From positions 1 to 43,824 of the forward strand of contig JANNRA010000037.1 of the NCBI GenBank assembly GCA_031401035.1: DNA of 43,824 nt, written 5' to 3'. Under the pieces are notes generated by a model that saw only the letters and a list, made by a program, of their open reading frames with translations, did no database searches and was not told the DNA's origin. The number at the start of each line of letters is the position of its first letter. The stretch's first letter is position 1. This document shows positions 18,656 to 26,540 of this stretch, piece by piece. This DNA comes from JANNRA01 sp031401035 (lineage in GTDB: Bacteria; Desulfobacterota; Binatia; HRBIN30; CADEER01). Made by a program: the position numbers and the translations under genes.

Positions 18656-19816
18656 TCAGGGCTGCTCGCGGCTGAGGATCATCGTCGCGGCGGCGCTCCA
18701 GATGCCGCCGGTGCCGTGGCAGACGGCGGTTTTCGCTCCGGCGACCTGACGCGGGCCGCATTCGCCGCGCAGCTGCCGGACGGCTTCGATAATGGTGAAG
18801 ATGCCGTACATGCCGGTGTGCGTGTACGACAGGCCGCCGCCGTTGGTGTTCATCGGGAAATCGCCGCCCGGGGCGGTGCGTTGCCCGCCGACGAACGGCC
18901 CGCCCTCGCCACGGCCGCAGAAGCCGAGGGCTTCGAGGGCGAGGATCGGCGTGATGGTGAACGCGTCGTAGAACTCGGCGACGTCGATGTCGGCGTGGCG
19001 CACGTCCGCCATGGCGAAGGCGCGGGCGCCGGACACCTCGGCGGCGTCCCAGCGGTCGTAGTTCGGCATCTGGCTGACCATCTGGTGCGTCGTGCACGAT
19101 CCCGCGCCGAGCACATAGGCCGGCGCTTTGGCGCAGTCGCGCGCGCGCGCCGCCGAGGTGACCACGGCGGCGCCGCCGCCGTCGGTGACCAGGCAGCAGT
19201 CGAGCAGGTTGAACGGCCAGGCGATCATGCGCGAGGCCAGCACGTCGGCGACGGTCAACGGATCGCGTGCGTACGCCCGGGGGTTCAGGGCCGCCCACTT
19301 CCGCGTCGCCACCGCCACCTCGGCCATCTGCGTCTTGGTGGTGCCGTACTGGTGCATGTGGCGGGTGGCGAGCATCCCGTAGCCGGTCGGCGGACCGGCG
19401 GTGCCCCAGACGACCTCGAACTGGCTGTTGGTGGAGTCGTCGCCCCAGCGCGGCGCCGGCATGGCGATGCGCGACGCGCCGGACTCGCCGTGTGTGATCA
19501 GCGCCACTTCGCACAGGCCGGCGTGGATGGCGGCCATGGCGTGCTCGACGTGCAGGATGAACGAACAGCCGCCGACCTGGGTGCCGCCGACAAAGCGCGG
19601 CCGGATGCCGAGGTACTCGGGCACGTCGCTGGCCATGTTGCGGCCGGAGGTGAAGACGGCGTCGACATCGCTCTTCTTCAGGCCGGCGTCGGCGAGGGCG
19701 TTGTGCGCCGCCTCCATGTGCAGCGCCAGCGACGACTTGTGCGGCAGCTTGCCGAGTTCGTCCGATTCGGCGACGCCGACGATCGCAACGCTGCCGCGCA
19801 GCGCATGGGCGCTCAT
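18656..19816 (-). CDS. Thiolase-family protein (SCP2/lipid-transfer thiolase type)
   Basis: The 386-residue protein has the layout of non-decarboxylating SCP2-like thiolases: an N-terminal VAIVGVAESDELGK start, an active-site region GGCSFILHVEHAMAAI, the AEFYDAFTITPILALEALG-type segment (about residue 290) and a C-terminal HGTGGIWSAAATMIL. These enzymes cleave or condense acyl-CoA thioesters, often in degradation of aromatic compounds, sterols or branched acyl chains. The ATG at 19814-19816 overlaps the stop of the DUF35 gene as ATGA. Pairing with DUF35 is characteristic, and the two proteins usually form one complex. The actual substrate cannot be inferred, since no CoA ligase or dehydrogenase lies nearby. 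Confidence 0.88.
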   Translation of the reverse strand: MSAHALRGSVAIVGVAESDELGKLPHKSSLALHMEAAHNALADAGLKKSDVDAVFTSGRNMASDVPEYLGIRPRFVGGTQVGGCSFILHVEHAMAAIHAGLCEVALITHGESGASRIAMPAPRWGDDSTNSQFEVVWGTAGPPTGYGMLATRHMHQYGTTKTQMAEVAVATRKWAALNPRAYARDPLTVADVLASRMIAWPFNLLDCCLVTDGGGAAVVTSAARARDCAKAPAYVLGAGSCTTHQMVSQMPNYDRWDAAEVSGARAFAMADVRHADIDVAEFYDAFTITPILALEALGFCGRGEGGPFVGGQRTAPGGDFPMNTNGGGLSYTHTGMYGIFTIIEAVRQLRGECGPRQVAGAKTAVCHGTGGIWSAAATMILSREQP

Positions 19817-20238
19817 GCGGCCGCCCGCGGGCGGAACTTGGCCAGGGTGATCTCGGGCGTGATGTCCTCGAAGACGACCTCGAGCGGCATGTCGCACCGC
19901 AGCGCCTGCGGATCAGCGGCGACCTCGACGATGTGCGACATCATGCGCGGGCCCTCTTCGAGCTCGACCATGCCGATGACGAACGGTCCCGCCACCGGGT
20001 AGTTGCGCGGCGGCCGGTGGTTGATCACGAAGGTGTGCAGGCGGGCGCGCCCGCTCGCCTCGACCCAGCGCACGGCGCGCGACAGGCAGCCGGGACACAA
20101 CGGGCGCGGGTAGAAGTAGCGCATGCCGCAGTCGTCGCACGCCTGGAACACCAGGCGGCGTTGCTTGGCCGCCTCCCAGTAGGGGCGCGTCTCCGGCGTC
20201 GGCTTCGGGATCGGTCCGGTGTAGGTCGTGTCGGCCAT
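19813..20238 (-). CDS. DUF35 OB-fold protein with zinc ribbon, thiolase partner
   Basis: The 141-residue protein has an N-terminal zinc ribbon with Cys34, Cys37, Cys48 and Cys51 (CDDCG and CPGC), followed by an OB-fold domain (about 60-135). This is the DUF35 family, whose members bind next to SCP2-type thiolases or HMG-CoA synthase-like enzymes and may shuttle CoA intermediates. The ATG at 20236-20238 opens a two-gene operon with the thiolase. The 156 bases upstream separate it from divergent mobA and presumably hold both promoters. Confidence 0.93.
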   Translation of the reverse strand: MADTTYTGPIPKPTPETRPYWEAAKQRRLVFQACDDCGMRYFYPRPLCPGCLSRAVRWVEASGRARLHTFVINHRPPRNYPVAGPFVIGMVELEEGPRMMSHIVEVAADPQALRCDMPLEVVFEDITPEITLAKFRPRAAA

Positions 20239-20394
20239 GCAACAGCGCAGCGGTATAGGAGCCCAGCGCGCGCCGGGTCAAGTCCCTGTGCGGCATGGTC
20301 CCGTGCAGCTTGACTGCTCGGAGGGGCGCTTCTATGCTCTGCCGCAGATTTTCGTGAACCCGTCTGCGGCCTGCGCCCATCTCCAATTGCGCTC

Positions 20395-21054
20395 ATGCAT
20401 GAGCAACGATCCTGGCACAGTGCCCGCGTCGCCGGCGCCATCCTCGCCGGTGGCCGCAACAGCCGAATGGGCGGCCGCGACAAGGCGTTCCTACGCGTCG
20501 ACGGCGAGACCATCGTCGCGCGTACGCTCAGCGTCTTGCAGCGCTGCTTCGCAGCGGTGGTCGTCGTCAGCAACGCGCCGGAGAAGTACGCCGGCCTTGG
20601 GGTCGAGGTGGTCCGCGACGAACTCACCGGTCTCGGGCCGCTGGGCGGTCTGCACGCGGCGCTCGGTTGGGCGCCGACGCCCTACGCGTTCGTCACCGCC
20701 TGCGACATGCCGTTCCTGCGCGAGGAGCCGATCCGCGCGCTGGTGGCGCGGCTGCGCGACCAGGATGCCATCGTGCCGCATTGGGATGGGGACATCGAAC
20801 CGCTGCACGCCCTGTACGCAGCGCGACTGCGGCCGCGCATCGCCGCCGCGGCGGCAGCCGGCGCGCGGGCCCTGCGCGACTTCCTGCCGCAGGTCGACGT
20901 GGAGTACGTAGCGCAGACGACCATGGAGCTGGTGGCCGGTGCCGAGGAGTCGTTCCGCAACATCAACACCCCCGAGGACGCGGCCCGTTTCGCCGTGCAG
21001 ATGGGCGGCGAGACGACCGGCGGCCAGGCGCCGAGAGGAGAGCAGCAAGGATGA
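20395..21054 (+). CDS. mobA: Molybdenum cofactor guanylyltransferase MobA
   Basis: The 219-residue protein has the nucleotidyltransferase start GAILAGGRNSRMGGRDKAFL (residues 14-33) and a later VTACDMPFL metal-binding aspartate segment. These are diagnostic of MobA, which transfers GMP from GTP to molybdopterin to give the MGD cofactor. It ends in a short Gly/Gln-rich tail. The ATG at 20395 is the first in the frame. The stop overlaps the next start as ATGA, so it leads a three-gene coupled operon (mobA, transglutaminase-like, NUDIX). No molybdoenzyme is seen in the window. Confidence 0.9.
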   Translation: MHEQRSWHSARVAGAILAGGRNSRMGGRDKAFLRVDGETIVARTLSVLQRCFAAVVVVSNAPEKYAGLGVEVVRDELTGLGPLGGLHAALGWAPTPYAFVTACDMPFLREEPIRALVARLRDQDAIVPHWDGDIEPLHALYAARLRPRIAAAAAAGARALRDFLPQVDVEYVAQTTMELVAGAEESFRNINTPEDAARFAVQMGGETTGGQAPRGEQQG

Positions 21055-21653
21055 GTGAGGATCCGATCCGGGACGCGTACGACGAGTGGACGCGCGGCCT
21101 GGACCCCTTGGCCGCCCGGATCGCGCTGTTCGAGCGCGTCCGCGACCTGCCGTACCGCTACCCGTCGAGCCGCGACCCGCGCGAGGTGTTGCGCGCCGGC
21201 GGCGGGTCCTGTTCCGGCAAGCACGCGCTGCTCGGGGCGCTGTTCACCCACGCCGGCCTGCCGGTGCGCCACATGCTGTGTACGCATCGCTTCAACGAAG
21301 CGCCGCTGCCGATGCCGGGGAACATGCAGGTGATGCTGCAGAAGAACGAGATCGCCGATCTGCACGACTACCTGCAGGTCAACGTCGGCGGCGCCTGGGT
21401 CGACGTCGACGCCACCTGGCCGAAGGCGCTGCGCGACTTCGGGTTGCCCACCGACGACTGGGACGGGCGCACGTCGATGATGCTGTCGGTGGTGCCCGAT
21501 GAGCACGAGGAGGCGGTCGGCGACCCCGCCAAGGCGAAGGAAGAGGGCCTGTCGAGGCTGACGCCGCGGCAGCGCATGTTGCGCAAGCAGTTCCTCGAGG
21601 CGCTCAGCCAGTGGGTGGCCGAGTTGCAGGCGGAGGTCGGGCTCGAGGCGTGA
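21051..21653 (+). CDS. Transglutaminase-like superfamily protein
   Basis: The 200-residue protein shows the transglutaminase/protease-like core. Cys54 lies in GGGSCSGKHALLGAL at the start of a helix, His105 in DLHDYLQVNVGG and Asp120 in WVDVDATW, in the order of the Cys-His-Asp triad. Such bacterial proteins act as cysteine peptidases or have unknown roles. The C-terminal 60 residues are charged and helical. No signal peptide is visible, so it is probably cytoplasmic. AGGAG lies about ten bases before the ATG, and both ends overlap neighbouring genes (ATGA with mobA, GTGA with NUDIX). A functional link with MobA is not obvious. Confidence 0.8.
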   Translation: MSEDPIRDAYDEWTRGLDPLAARIALFERVRDLPYRYPSSRDPREVLRAGGGSCSGKHALLGALFTHAGLPVRHMLCTHRFNEAPLPMPGNMQVMLQKNEIADLHDYLQVNVGGAWVDVDATWPKALRDFGLPTDDWDGRTSMMLSVVPDEHEEAVGDPAKAKEEGLSRLTPRQRMLRKQFLEALSQWVAELQAEVGLEA

Positions 21654-22159
21654 GCGCGGCGGCGTCCGAGCTCGTCGACGTCGTCGACGTTGACGATCGC
21701 GTCGTCGGCCAGGTGACCCGCGCCGCGTTGCGCGCCGGCCGCCTGCGTCATCGCGCCACGTACCTGTTGGTGTTCAACCGGCGCGGCGAGCTGTTCGTGC
21801 ACCGGCGCAGCGCCGACAAGGACGTCTTTCCGTCGTACTGGGACGTCGCCGTCGGTGGCGTCGTCGGTGCTGGCGAGTCCTACGACGACGGCGCCCGCCG
21901 CGAACTCGCCGAGGAGGTGGGGATCGTCGGCGCCGTCATCGAGCCGCTCTTCGCGGTCGCCTTCGACGACCCCGACTGTCCGGTGCTGGGGCGCGCTTAT
22001 CGCGTCGCGTGGGACGGTCCGTTGGTGCTGCAGGCCGAGGAGATCGTCGGCGGCGAGTGGTTGACGCCGGCGCAGGTCGAGGCGCGCCTGGCGCGCGATC
22101 GCTTCTGCCCCGATGGGGCGGCGGTGTGGCGCCGCTACAGGGTGCGCAGCGTCTCGTAG
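21650..22159 (+). CDS. NUDIX hydrolase (YfcD/IDI-like)
   Basis: The 169-residue protein contains a complete NUDIX box, G-x5-E-x7-REL-x-EE-x-G-I (GGVVGAGESYDDGARRELAE and onward, about residues 72-95). The preceding RHRATYLLVFNRRGELFVHRRS and FPSYWDVAVGG stretches match the YfcD/isopentenyl isomerase-like branch. It likely hydrolyses a nucleoside diphosphate derivative, but the substrate is unknown. The GTG at 21650 overlaps the upstream stop and replaces a longer out-of-context extension. Its 3' end overlaps the convergent M20 peptidase gene by 25 bases. Confidence 0.92.
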   Translation: MSAAASELVDVVDVDDRVVGQVTRAALRAGRLRHRATYLLVFNRRGELFVHRRSADKDVFPSYWDVAVGGVVGAGESYDDGARRELAEEVGIVGAVIEPLFAVAFDDPDCPVLGRAYRVAWDGPLVLQAEEIVGGEWLTPAQVEARLARDRFCPDGAAVWRRYRVRSVS

Positions 22160-23529
22160 ATGACGCGCACCGCCGCGCCGAGGGCCTCGACCGGGATGCG
22201 CTCGTCGACGCCGTGCACGCTGCTGGTCAGCTCTTTCGAGACCAGGATCGGGAAGAAGCCGTAGGCGGGGACGCCGCGGCGGCGGAAGAAGCGCGAGTCG
22301 GTGCCGCCGGTGGCCATCGACTCGGTCACCGGCACGCCGGGATACTCGGCCTCGGCGGCGCGGCGCATGGCGGCGAAGAGCGGCGTGTCGGTCGGCGACG
22401 GCGCCGCGTCCTCGGGCGCCTGCAGCACCTCGAGGTGAATCGCCGCGTCATCGATCGTCCTGCGCATCTGGGCCAGGAAGGTGGCCAGGTCGGTGTCCGG
22501 CAGCAGGCGGCAATCGAGCACGGCCTCGGCCCGTTCGGGGATGACGTTCGGCTTGTAGCCGGCGTCGAGCATGGTCAACGCCACCGTGTCACGCGTCATT
22601 GCCGCCGCCCACGGCTCCTGCTGCAGGTAGCCGTCGGCAAACAGCCACACCACGGGATTGCTGAGCCGGCGCATGGCGAAGCCCTCGATGCCGCCGACCT
22701 CGCGTCCGATGCTGCGGAAGACCTGGCGGGCGATCGGCGTCAGCCGCGGCGCCGGCGGGCTGTCGAGCAGGCGGGTGAGGGCGCTGGTCAGGCGGCGCGG
22801 CGCGGCGCCGGGGAACGGCCGCGAGCCGTGTCCGGAGGGACCCTCGGCGACCAGTTTGAGCCACAGGACGCGCTTCTCGGTGACGGAGATGAACAGCGCC
22901 GGCGCCGGCAGAACGTCGGTGAGGCCGATGCCGCCCTCATCCCATACCGCCTCGACGTCGAGCAGGTCGGGTCGATGCTGGGCCAGCCAGGCGGCGCCGT
23001 CGACGCCGCCGACCTCCTCGTCGGGCACGGCGAGGAAGACCAGGTCGTGACGCGGCTGCTCGCCGCGCTCGGCCAGCAGCCGCAGCGCCGTCAGCATGGC
23101 GACGCCGAGCCCCTTCATGTCCAGGGCGCCGCGTCCGTGGACGGCGCCGTCGCGGATCTCGCCGCTGAGCGGCGGAAAGGTCCAGCGCTTCGGGTCGGCG
23201 GGTACGACGTCCATATGATTCAGCAGGACGATCGGCTTCGCCGCGCCGCCGCTGCCGCGCAGGCGGGCCACCAGCATGGGCTTCTGCGGCACCGCCGCCA
23301 GGGTTTCCGACGCGATGCCGGCGCGGCGCAGTTCGGCGGCCAGGAAGGCGGTCGCCTCGGTGGTCGTGCCGGGCGGGTTCTGGGTATCGATGCGGATGTA
23401 GCGCGACAGCAGCTCGGCCGCTTCGGCGGTCACCCGCGGCCAATCCGGCGCCTCGGCGGCCGCGGCGGCAACGGGGACGACGAATGCAGCGCCGGCGAGG
23501 CAGGCGGCGAGGAGGAAGCGCGGGGGCAT
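22135..23529 (-). CDS. Secreted M20-family metallopeptidase
   Basis: The 464-residue protein has a signal peptide (about 1-25, ending in Ala-rich sequence) and an M20 amidohydrolase core. Zinc-site residues are visible: His105 (NHMDVVP), Asp137 (GRGALDMKG), Glu171/Glu172 (VPDEEVGG) and a C-terminal histidine in SSVHGVDERIP. The middle holds the dimerisation (lid) domain. Length matches the M20/M25/M40 carboxypeptidase-deacetylase group, which cleaves peptides or N-acyl amino acids. Export suggests periplasmic nutrient processing. It overlaps the NUDIX gene tail-to-tail and is divergent from the cohesin-like genes, with about 100 bases between them. Confidence 0.92.
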   Translation of the reverse strand: MPPRFLLAACLAGAAFVVPVAAAAAEAPDWPRVTAEAAELLSRYIRIDTQNPPGTTTEATAFLAAELRRAGIASETLAAVPQKPMLVARLRGSGGAAKPIVLLNHMDVVPADPKRWTFPPLSGEIRDGAVHGRGALDMKGLGVAMLTALRLLAERGEQPRHDLVFLAVPDEEVGGVDGAAWLAQHRPDLLDVEAVWDEGGIGLTDVLPAPALFISVTEKRVLWLKLVAEGPSGHGSRPFPGAAPRRLTSALTRLLDSPPAPRLTPIARQVFRSIGREVGGIEGFAMRRLSNPVVWLFADGYLQQEPWAAAMTRDTVALTMLDAGYKPNVIPERAEAVLDCRLLPDTDLATFLAQMRRTIDDAAIHLEVLQAPEDAAPSPTDTPLFAAMRRAAEAEYPGVPVTESMATGGTDSRFFRRRGVPAYGFFPILVSKELTSSVHGVDERIPVEALGAAVRVIYETLRTL

Positions 23530-23627
23530 ACGAGCGGCGCGTTGTGTACTTGGTTGTCGCCGACCGCGCCACCCCCGCGCCGCCTGCGGCCTTGCACCGT
23601 TGCGGAGGGCGCGGATACAAGGAGACG

Positions 23628-24713
23628 ATGCGCTGCGTCAGGTTGGGTCGAGTCCTCCCGCTGTTGGCCGCGGCAGTCGCCTCGGTCGTCGCCGCCCGGG
23701 CGACGCCGGCCGCCGTCCAACTCAGCGTCTCCTCCGCCACCGTCGCGCAGGCGGGCGACAGCGGCCGCATCTGCGTCGCCCTGTCGACCAACGGCGAAGA
23801 GGTGGCTGGAACCGAGAACCGGCTGGTGTGGGACGGCAGCTGCGCCACCCTGCCGCAGCCGAAGTCCACTTGCTACGAGGCGGGCTCGCACGGCAAGCAA
23901 TTGAACTGGGTTCTTGTTCCCAACACCGACTTCACCATGAAGGGGCTGGTGCTGTCGCTCAGCGACACCGATCCGATCGAGGACGGGGTTCTCTACTGCT
24001 GCAACTTCCAGGGCGAGGCGGCCGCCGGCAGTTGCTGCAGCATCACCGTTGTGGCCCCGGGCGCCAGCGACTCGAAGGGCACCGCGATCAAGTCCGTGCT
24101 CGGCTCGTCCGGCAGCATCTGCACGGCGCGTTCGCAGGGCGGCGGCCCGATCGGCAGGGTCGATCCCGGCCGCCCGCTGGGCGCCTCCAATGCCGACCCC
24201 CTCGCGGCTGATGCGCGCGTCGCACCGGGCGCCGGCGCGGTCGCCCCGGGTGGCGCCGCCGCACCGCCGGTGCAGGTACTCCAGGGCGGCGGCGCCGTCG
24301 CGCCGACTGCCGCGCCGGAGGCCGCCGACGCGCCGGGGGCCGTGCCGGCGGACGCTGCTGCTGCCGCGGCGGCGCCATCGCCGGCTGTGGTCCCGCCGGC
24401 GACGGTGGCTGCCGCACTGGTGCCCGCGGTCGCTGCCAGTCCCGCCGCGGCGATACAGGCGCCGACCGCGGCGCTGTCGGCCAGCGCGGCGCCGACCGCA
24501 GCCGATACGCCGACCGCGGCCGTCCCGACCGCCGTCGCCACCAAGGCTGTGGCAGCCGCGGCGGGCAGTGCGCCGGCCGCCGCCGCACCCGCGGCGTCGC
24601 GCGGGTGGTTCGGCTGCCAGATCGGCGGCGGCAGCGCCGCCCCGGTGTTCGCCCTCGGGCTCGTCTTCGCCGTCGTCGCCTGGGTGCGTCGCCGCTCGAC
24701 CCCTCACCGCTGA
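23628..24713 (+). CDS. Cohesin-like surface protein with Ala/Pro linker and C-terminal anchor
   Basis: The 361-residue protein has a signal peptide (about 1-25) and a beta-sandwich domain resembling cohesins (about 29-165), with markers VAGTENRLVWDG and DPIEDGVLYCCNF and several cysteines likely in disulfides. A long low-complexity Ala/Pro/Thr linker follows (about 180-320). The C-terminus has GWFGCQIGGG, a hydrophobic helix and a basic tail VRRR (325-361). The last part looks like a MYXO-CTERM-type sorting signal with a single cysteine (Cys330). AAGGAGACG precedes the ATG. It is directly followed by a smaller paralogue. Calling the domain cohesin-like is a judgement by eye. Confidence 0.75.
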   Translation: MRCVRLGRVLPLLAAAVASVVAARATPAAVQLSVSSATVAQAGDSGRICVALSTNGEEVAGTENRLVWDGSCATLPQPKSTCYEAGSHGKQLNWVLVPNTDFTMKGLVLSLSDTDPIEDGVLYCCNFQGEAAAGSCCSITVVAPGASDSKGTAIKSVLGSSGSICTARSQGGGPIGRVDPGRPLGASNADPLAADARVAPGAGAVAPGGAAAPPVQVLQGGGAVAPTAAPEAADAPGAVPADAAAAAAAPSPAVVPPATVAAALVPAVAASPAAAIQAPTAALSASAAPTAADTPTAAVPTAVATKAVAAAAGSAPAAAAPAASRGWFGCQIGGGSAAPVFALGLVFAVVAWVRRRSTPHR

Positions 24714-24728
24714 CCAGAAGGAGCTCCC

Positions 24729-25340
24729 ATGTCGACTTTTCCTCGTCTCCTCGCCGCCCTGGCCCTTGCCCTCGCCGTGCCGGCTGCGGCCGGTGCTGTC
24801 TCGATGACCATGGAGGCCACCAAGAGCGACGGCGGCGATATCCGCCTCTGCGTCGGCTTGAACTCCGCCGGCGAGAAGGTCGCCGGGACGCAGAACGACC
24901 TGGTCTGGGACGGCACCTGCGCGGCGCTCAAGAAGGACAGCTGCAAGGCCATACCGGACTCGAAGAAACCGCTGCACGGCAATACGCCGCCGACGCTGCA
25001 GAATACCTACCGGGCGCTGGTCTTCGCGCTCGACAACGTCGAGCCGATTCGCGACGGCGCGTTGTACTGCTGTGACTTCGAGCTGACCGCGAAGTCGGAC
25101 TGCTGCGCCGTCAAGTTCGACCGCGTGCTCGGCAGCGACCCGTCCGGTAATGCGCTGTCGACCGCCACCGAGCCGGCGCAACTGTGCCTCAACACCGGGG
25201 CGACGGCGCCGGCCGGCGCCGCCGCCCCGGCCGCGCCGGCAGCCGCGCCTGTCGCCAGCGGCGGCCCGCCGTGGTTGTGGATCGGGCTCATCGCCGCGGC
25301 GGTGATCGTCGCCGCGCTGCTCGTCACGCGCAAGCGCTGA
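24729..25340 (+). CDS. Cohesin-like surface protein, paralogue, membrane-anchored
   Basis: The 203-residue protein is a shorter paralogue of the upstream gene. It has a signal peptide (1-23), the same beta-sandwich domain (about 25-154) with VAGTQNDLVWDGTCA, DGALYCCDF and DCCAVKF, an Ala/Pro linker (158-180) and a C-terminal transmembrane helix (182-200) ending RKR. Shared motifs and cysteine placement show tandem duplication; sequence divergence is high enough that the copies are not recent. A Shine-Dalgarno AAGGAG is present, with 15 bases after the previous stop, so the two are cotranscribed. It lacks the GCQ motif of its neighbour. Role is unknown, possibly display of a binding domain on the cell envelope. 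Confidence 0.75.
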   Translation: MSTFPRLLAALALALAVPAAAGAVSMTMEATKSDGGDIRLCVGLNSAGEKVAGTQNDLVWDGTCAALKKDSCKAIPDSKKPLHGNTPPTLQNTYRALVFALDNVEPIRDGALYCCDFELTAKSDCCAVKFDRVLGSDPSGNALSTATEPAQLCLNTGATAPAGAAAPAAPAAAPVASGGPPWLWIGLIAAAVIVAALLVTRKR

Positions 25341-25347
25341 GCTGGAG

Positions 25348-25419
25348 GGCGCCGCCCCGTCGGCGCCTGTTGCATGGAGGTGTGCGACTCCATCCGACAG
25401 GCGCCGACGAGGCGGCGCC
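25348..25419. terminator. Long hairpin between convergent genes
   Basis: Arms of 23 bases (25348-25370 and 25397-25419) pair with a single C/A mismatch. The 26-base loop contains a further perfect 6-bp stem (25374-25379 with 25388-25393). It lies between the stop codons of the cohesin-like gene and of the convergent unknown gene, so bidirectional termination is the likely job. Confidence 0.7.
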
Positions 25420-25445
25420 GAGGGTTTCGACGTCCGCGAGGATCC

Positions 25446-26174
25446 TCACGACAGCAGGCCGCGCGGGCCGTTGGCGACGATCAGCGACTCGGCGTACTCG
25501 ATGGCCTGCGTCGGCGCGATGCGGACGCGGTGGAAGACCACGGCGTGGCGCTCGAGCGGGCAGTGGACGAGCACGGCGAGGTGCGCGCCGTGCTCGGCGT
25601 CGCGCAGCACGGCCGGTTCGACGCGTTCGACCGGCCGCTCGACGCGCCATTCGGGCGCGGCGGTGAGCTGCGACAGCTCGTTGGCGTCGGCGAGCAGGGT
25701 CGAATGGATCCACGGCTGGCTCGCCCACAGCTCCTGCATCGCCAGCCAGTAGTCGAAAGCGCCTGCCGCCGTCGGCTCGATGGTGAAGTGGCGGTAGAGC
25801 AACTCGACGTCCTGCGTCGCGGTGGCGAGTGCCGCCGCGCCGGCGTCAGGGGGCGGATGCCAGTCGAGCACGCGCAGCACATGGCGCACGTCGGTGCCGG
25901 AGCGGGCGACGAAGGGCCGCACCAGCAGGTCGCCGCCGCGCCGCCCGCAGAAGCGGTAGCGCACCGCGTACCCATCGGCGAGCCGCACGCCGGGTAGGGC
26001 GGCCAGCACGGCGACGGCGTTGGCCTCGAAGAGCGTCTGCCAGTAGCCGGCATCGTCGGCATCGGCGCGCGCTTCCGGCATGGCGGCGCTGGCGAGGCAG
26101 CGCGCCGCCGTGACGCGCTCGCGGCGGTCGCGGACCAACGCCGGGTCGAGGTGTTCGACCTGCACGCAGTTCAC
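25446..26174 (-). CDS. Hypothetical protein (242 aa), coupled to upstream gene
   Basis: I do not recognise a family. The 242-residue protein has no signal peptide or membrane segment. It contains about five tryptophans and stretches such as FDYWLAMQELWASQPWIHST (about 150-170), and an Arg/Val-rich beta segment near the C-terminus (LAVLVHCPLERHAVVFHRVR). It looks like a soluble alpha/beta protein. The GTG at 26172-26174 overlaps the stop of the upstream small gene as GTGA, and the sequence before it is Arg/Pro-rich and non-conserved in style. Both follow ispG on the same strand. No function is proposed. Confidence 0.65.
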   Translation of the reverse strand: MNCVQVEHLDPALVRDRRERVTAARCLASAAMPEARADADDAGYWQTLFEANAVAVLAALPGVRLADGYAVRYRFCGRRGGDLLVRPFVARSGTDVRHVLRVLDWHPPPDAGAAALATATQDVELLYRHFTIEPTAAGAFDYWLAMQELWASQPWIHSTLLADANELSQLTAAPEWRVERPVERVEPAVLRDAEHGAHLAVLVHCPLERHAVVFHRVRIAPTQAIEYAESLIVANGPRGLLS

Positions 26175-26488
26175 CGCGCGCGGCGCAGCCGGGCGGCGGC
26201 GAGGCTGACGACGTTCGGCCCACGCCCCGCCGCGACCAGCAACGGATCGGGCTCGACCCACTGCTCCTCGGTTGCGGCGCTGCGTGCCGAGACTAGGCGC
26301 GCCTGGTGACGCAGGATGAGGCGCGCATCGGCCTCGCTGAGCGGGCGTCCGAAAACGTTGACCCCGCCGGCATGGTTGGCATTGGCCCAGGCGGCGAACT
26401 CGGCGGGCGTCGGCGCGCGTCCGAGCTCCACCGTGCAGCGGCGGACGACGAATCCGATCATCATCTTGGGCAGGCGCGATGCGTCCAT
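26171..26488 (-). CDS. Hypothetical protein (105 aa) downstream of ispG
   Basis: The product is a small soluble protein without a recognised family. It has a hydrophobic MMIGFVVRRC start, a segment TPAEFAAWANANHAGGVNVFGRPLSEADARLIL (about 30-62, quoted in part) that could form a small helical domain, and an Arg-rich C-terminus. ATG codons at 26488 and 26464 are both possible starts, and neither has a strong Shine-Dalgarno. It lies 52 bases after ispG and overlaps the following gene by GTGA, so the two unknown proteins are translationally coupled and may act together. Confidence 0.55.
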   Translation of the reverse strand: MDASRLPKMMIGFVVRRCTVELGRAPTPAEFAAWANANHAGGVNVFGRPLSEADARLILRHQARLVSARSAATEEQWVEPDPLLVAAGRGPNVVSLAAARLRRAR

Positions 26489-26540
26489 GGCGGTCGTGGC
26501 GAATCGAGACGTACGCCGGCAGCAGGCGGCCCGCAAGCGC

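Noticed and set aside
18656..20238. Thiolase/DUF35 as part of a larger catabolic cluster
   Set aside because: No CoA ligase, dehydrogenase or hydratase genes lie nearby, so a specific pathway cannot be claimed.
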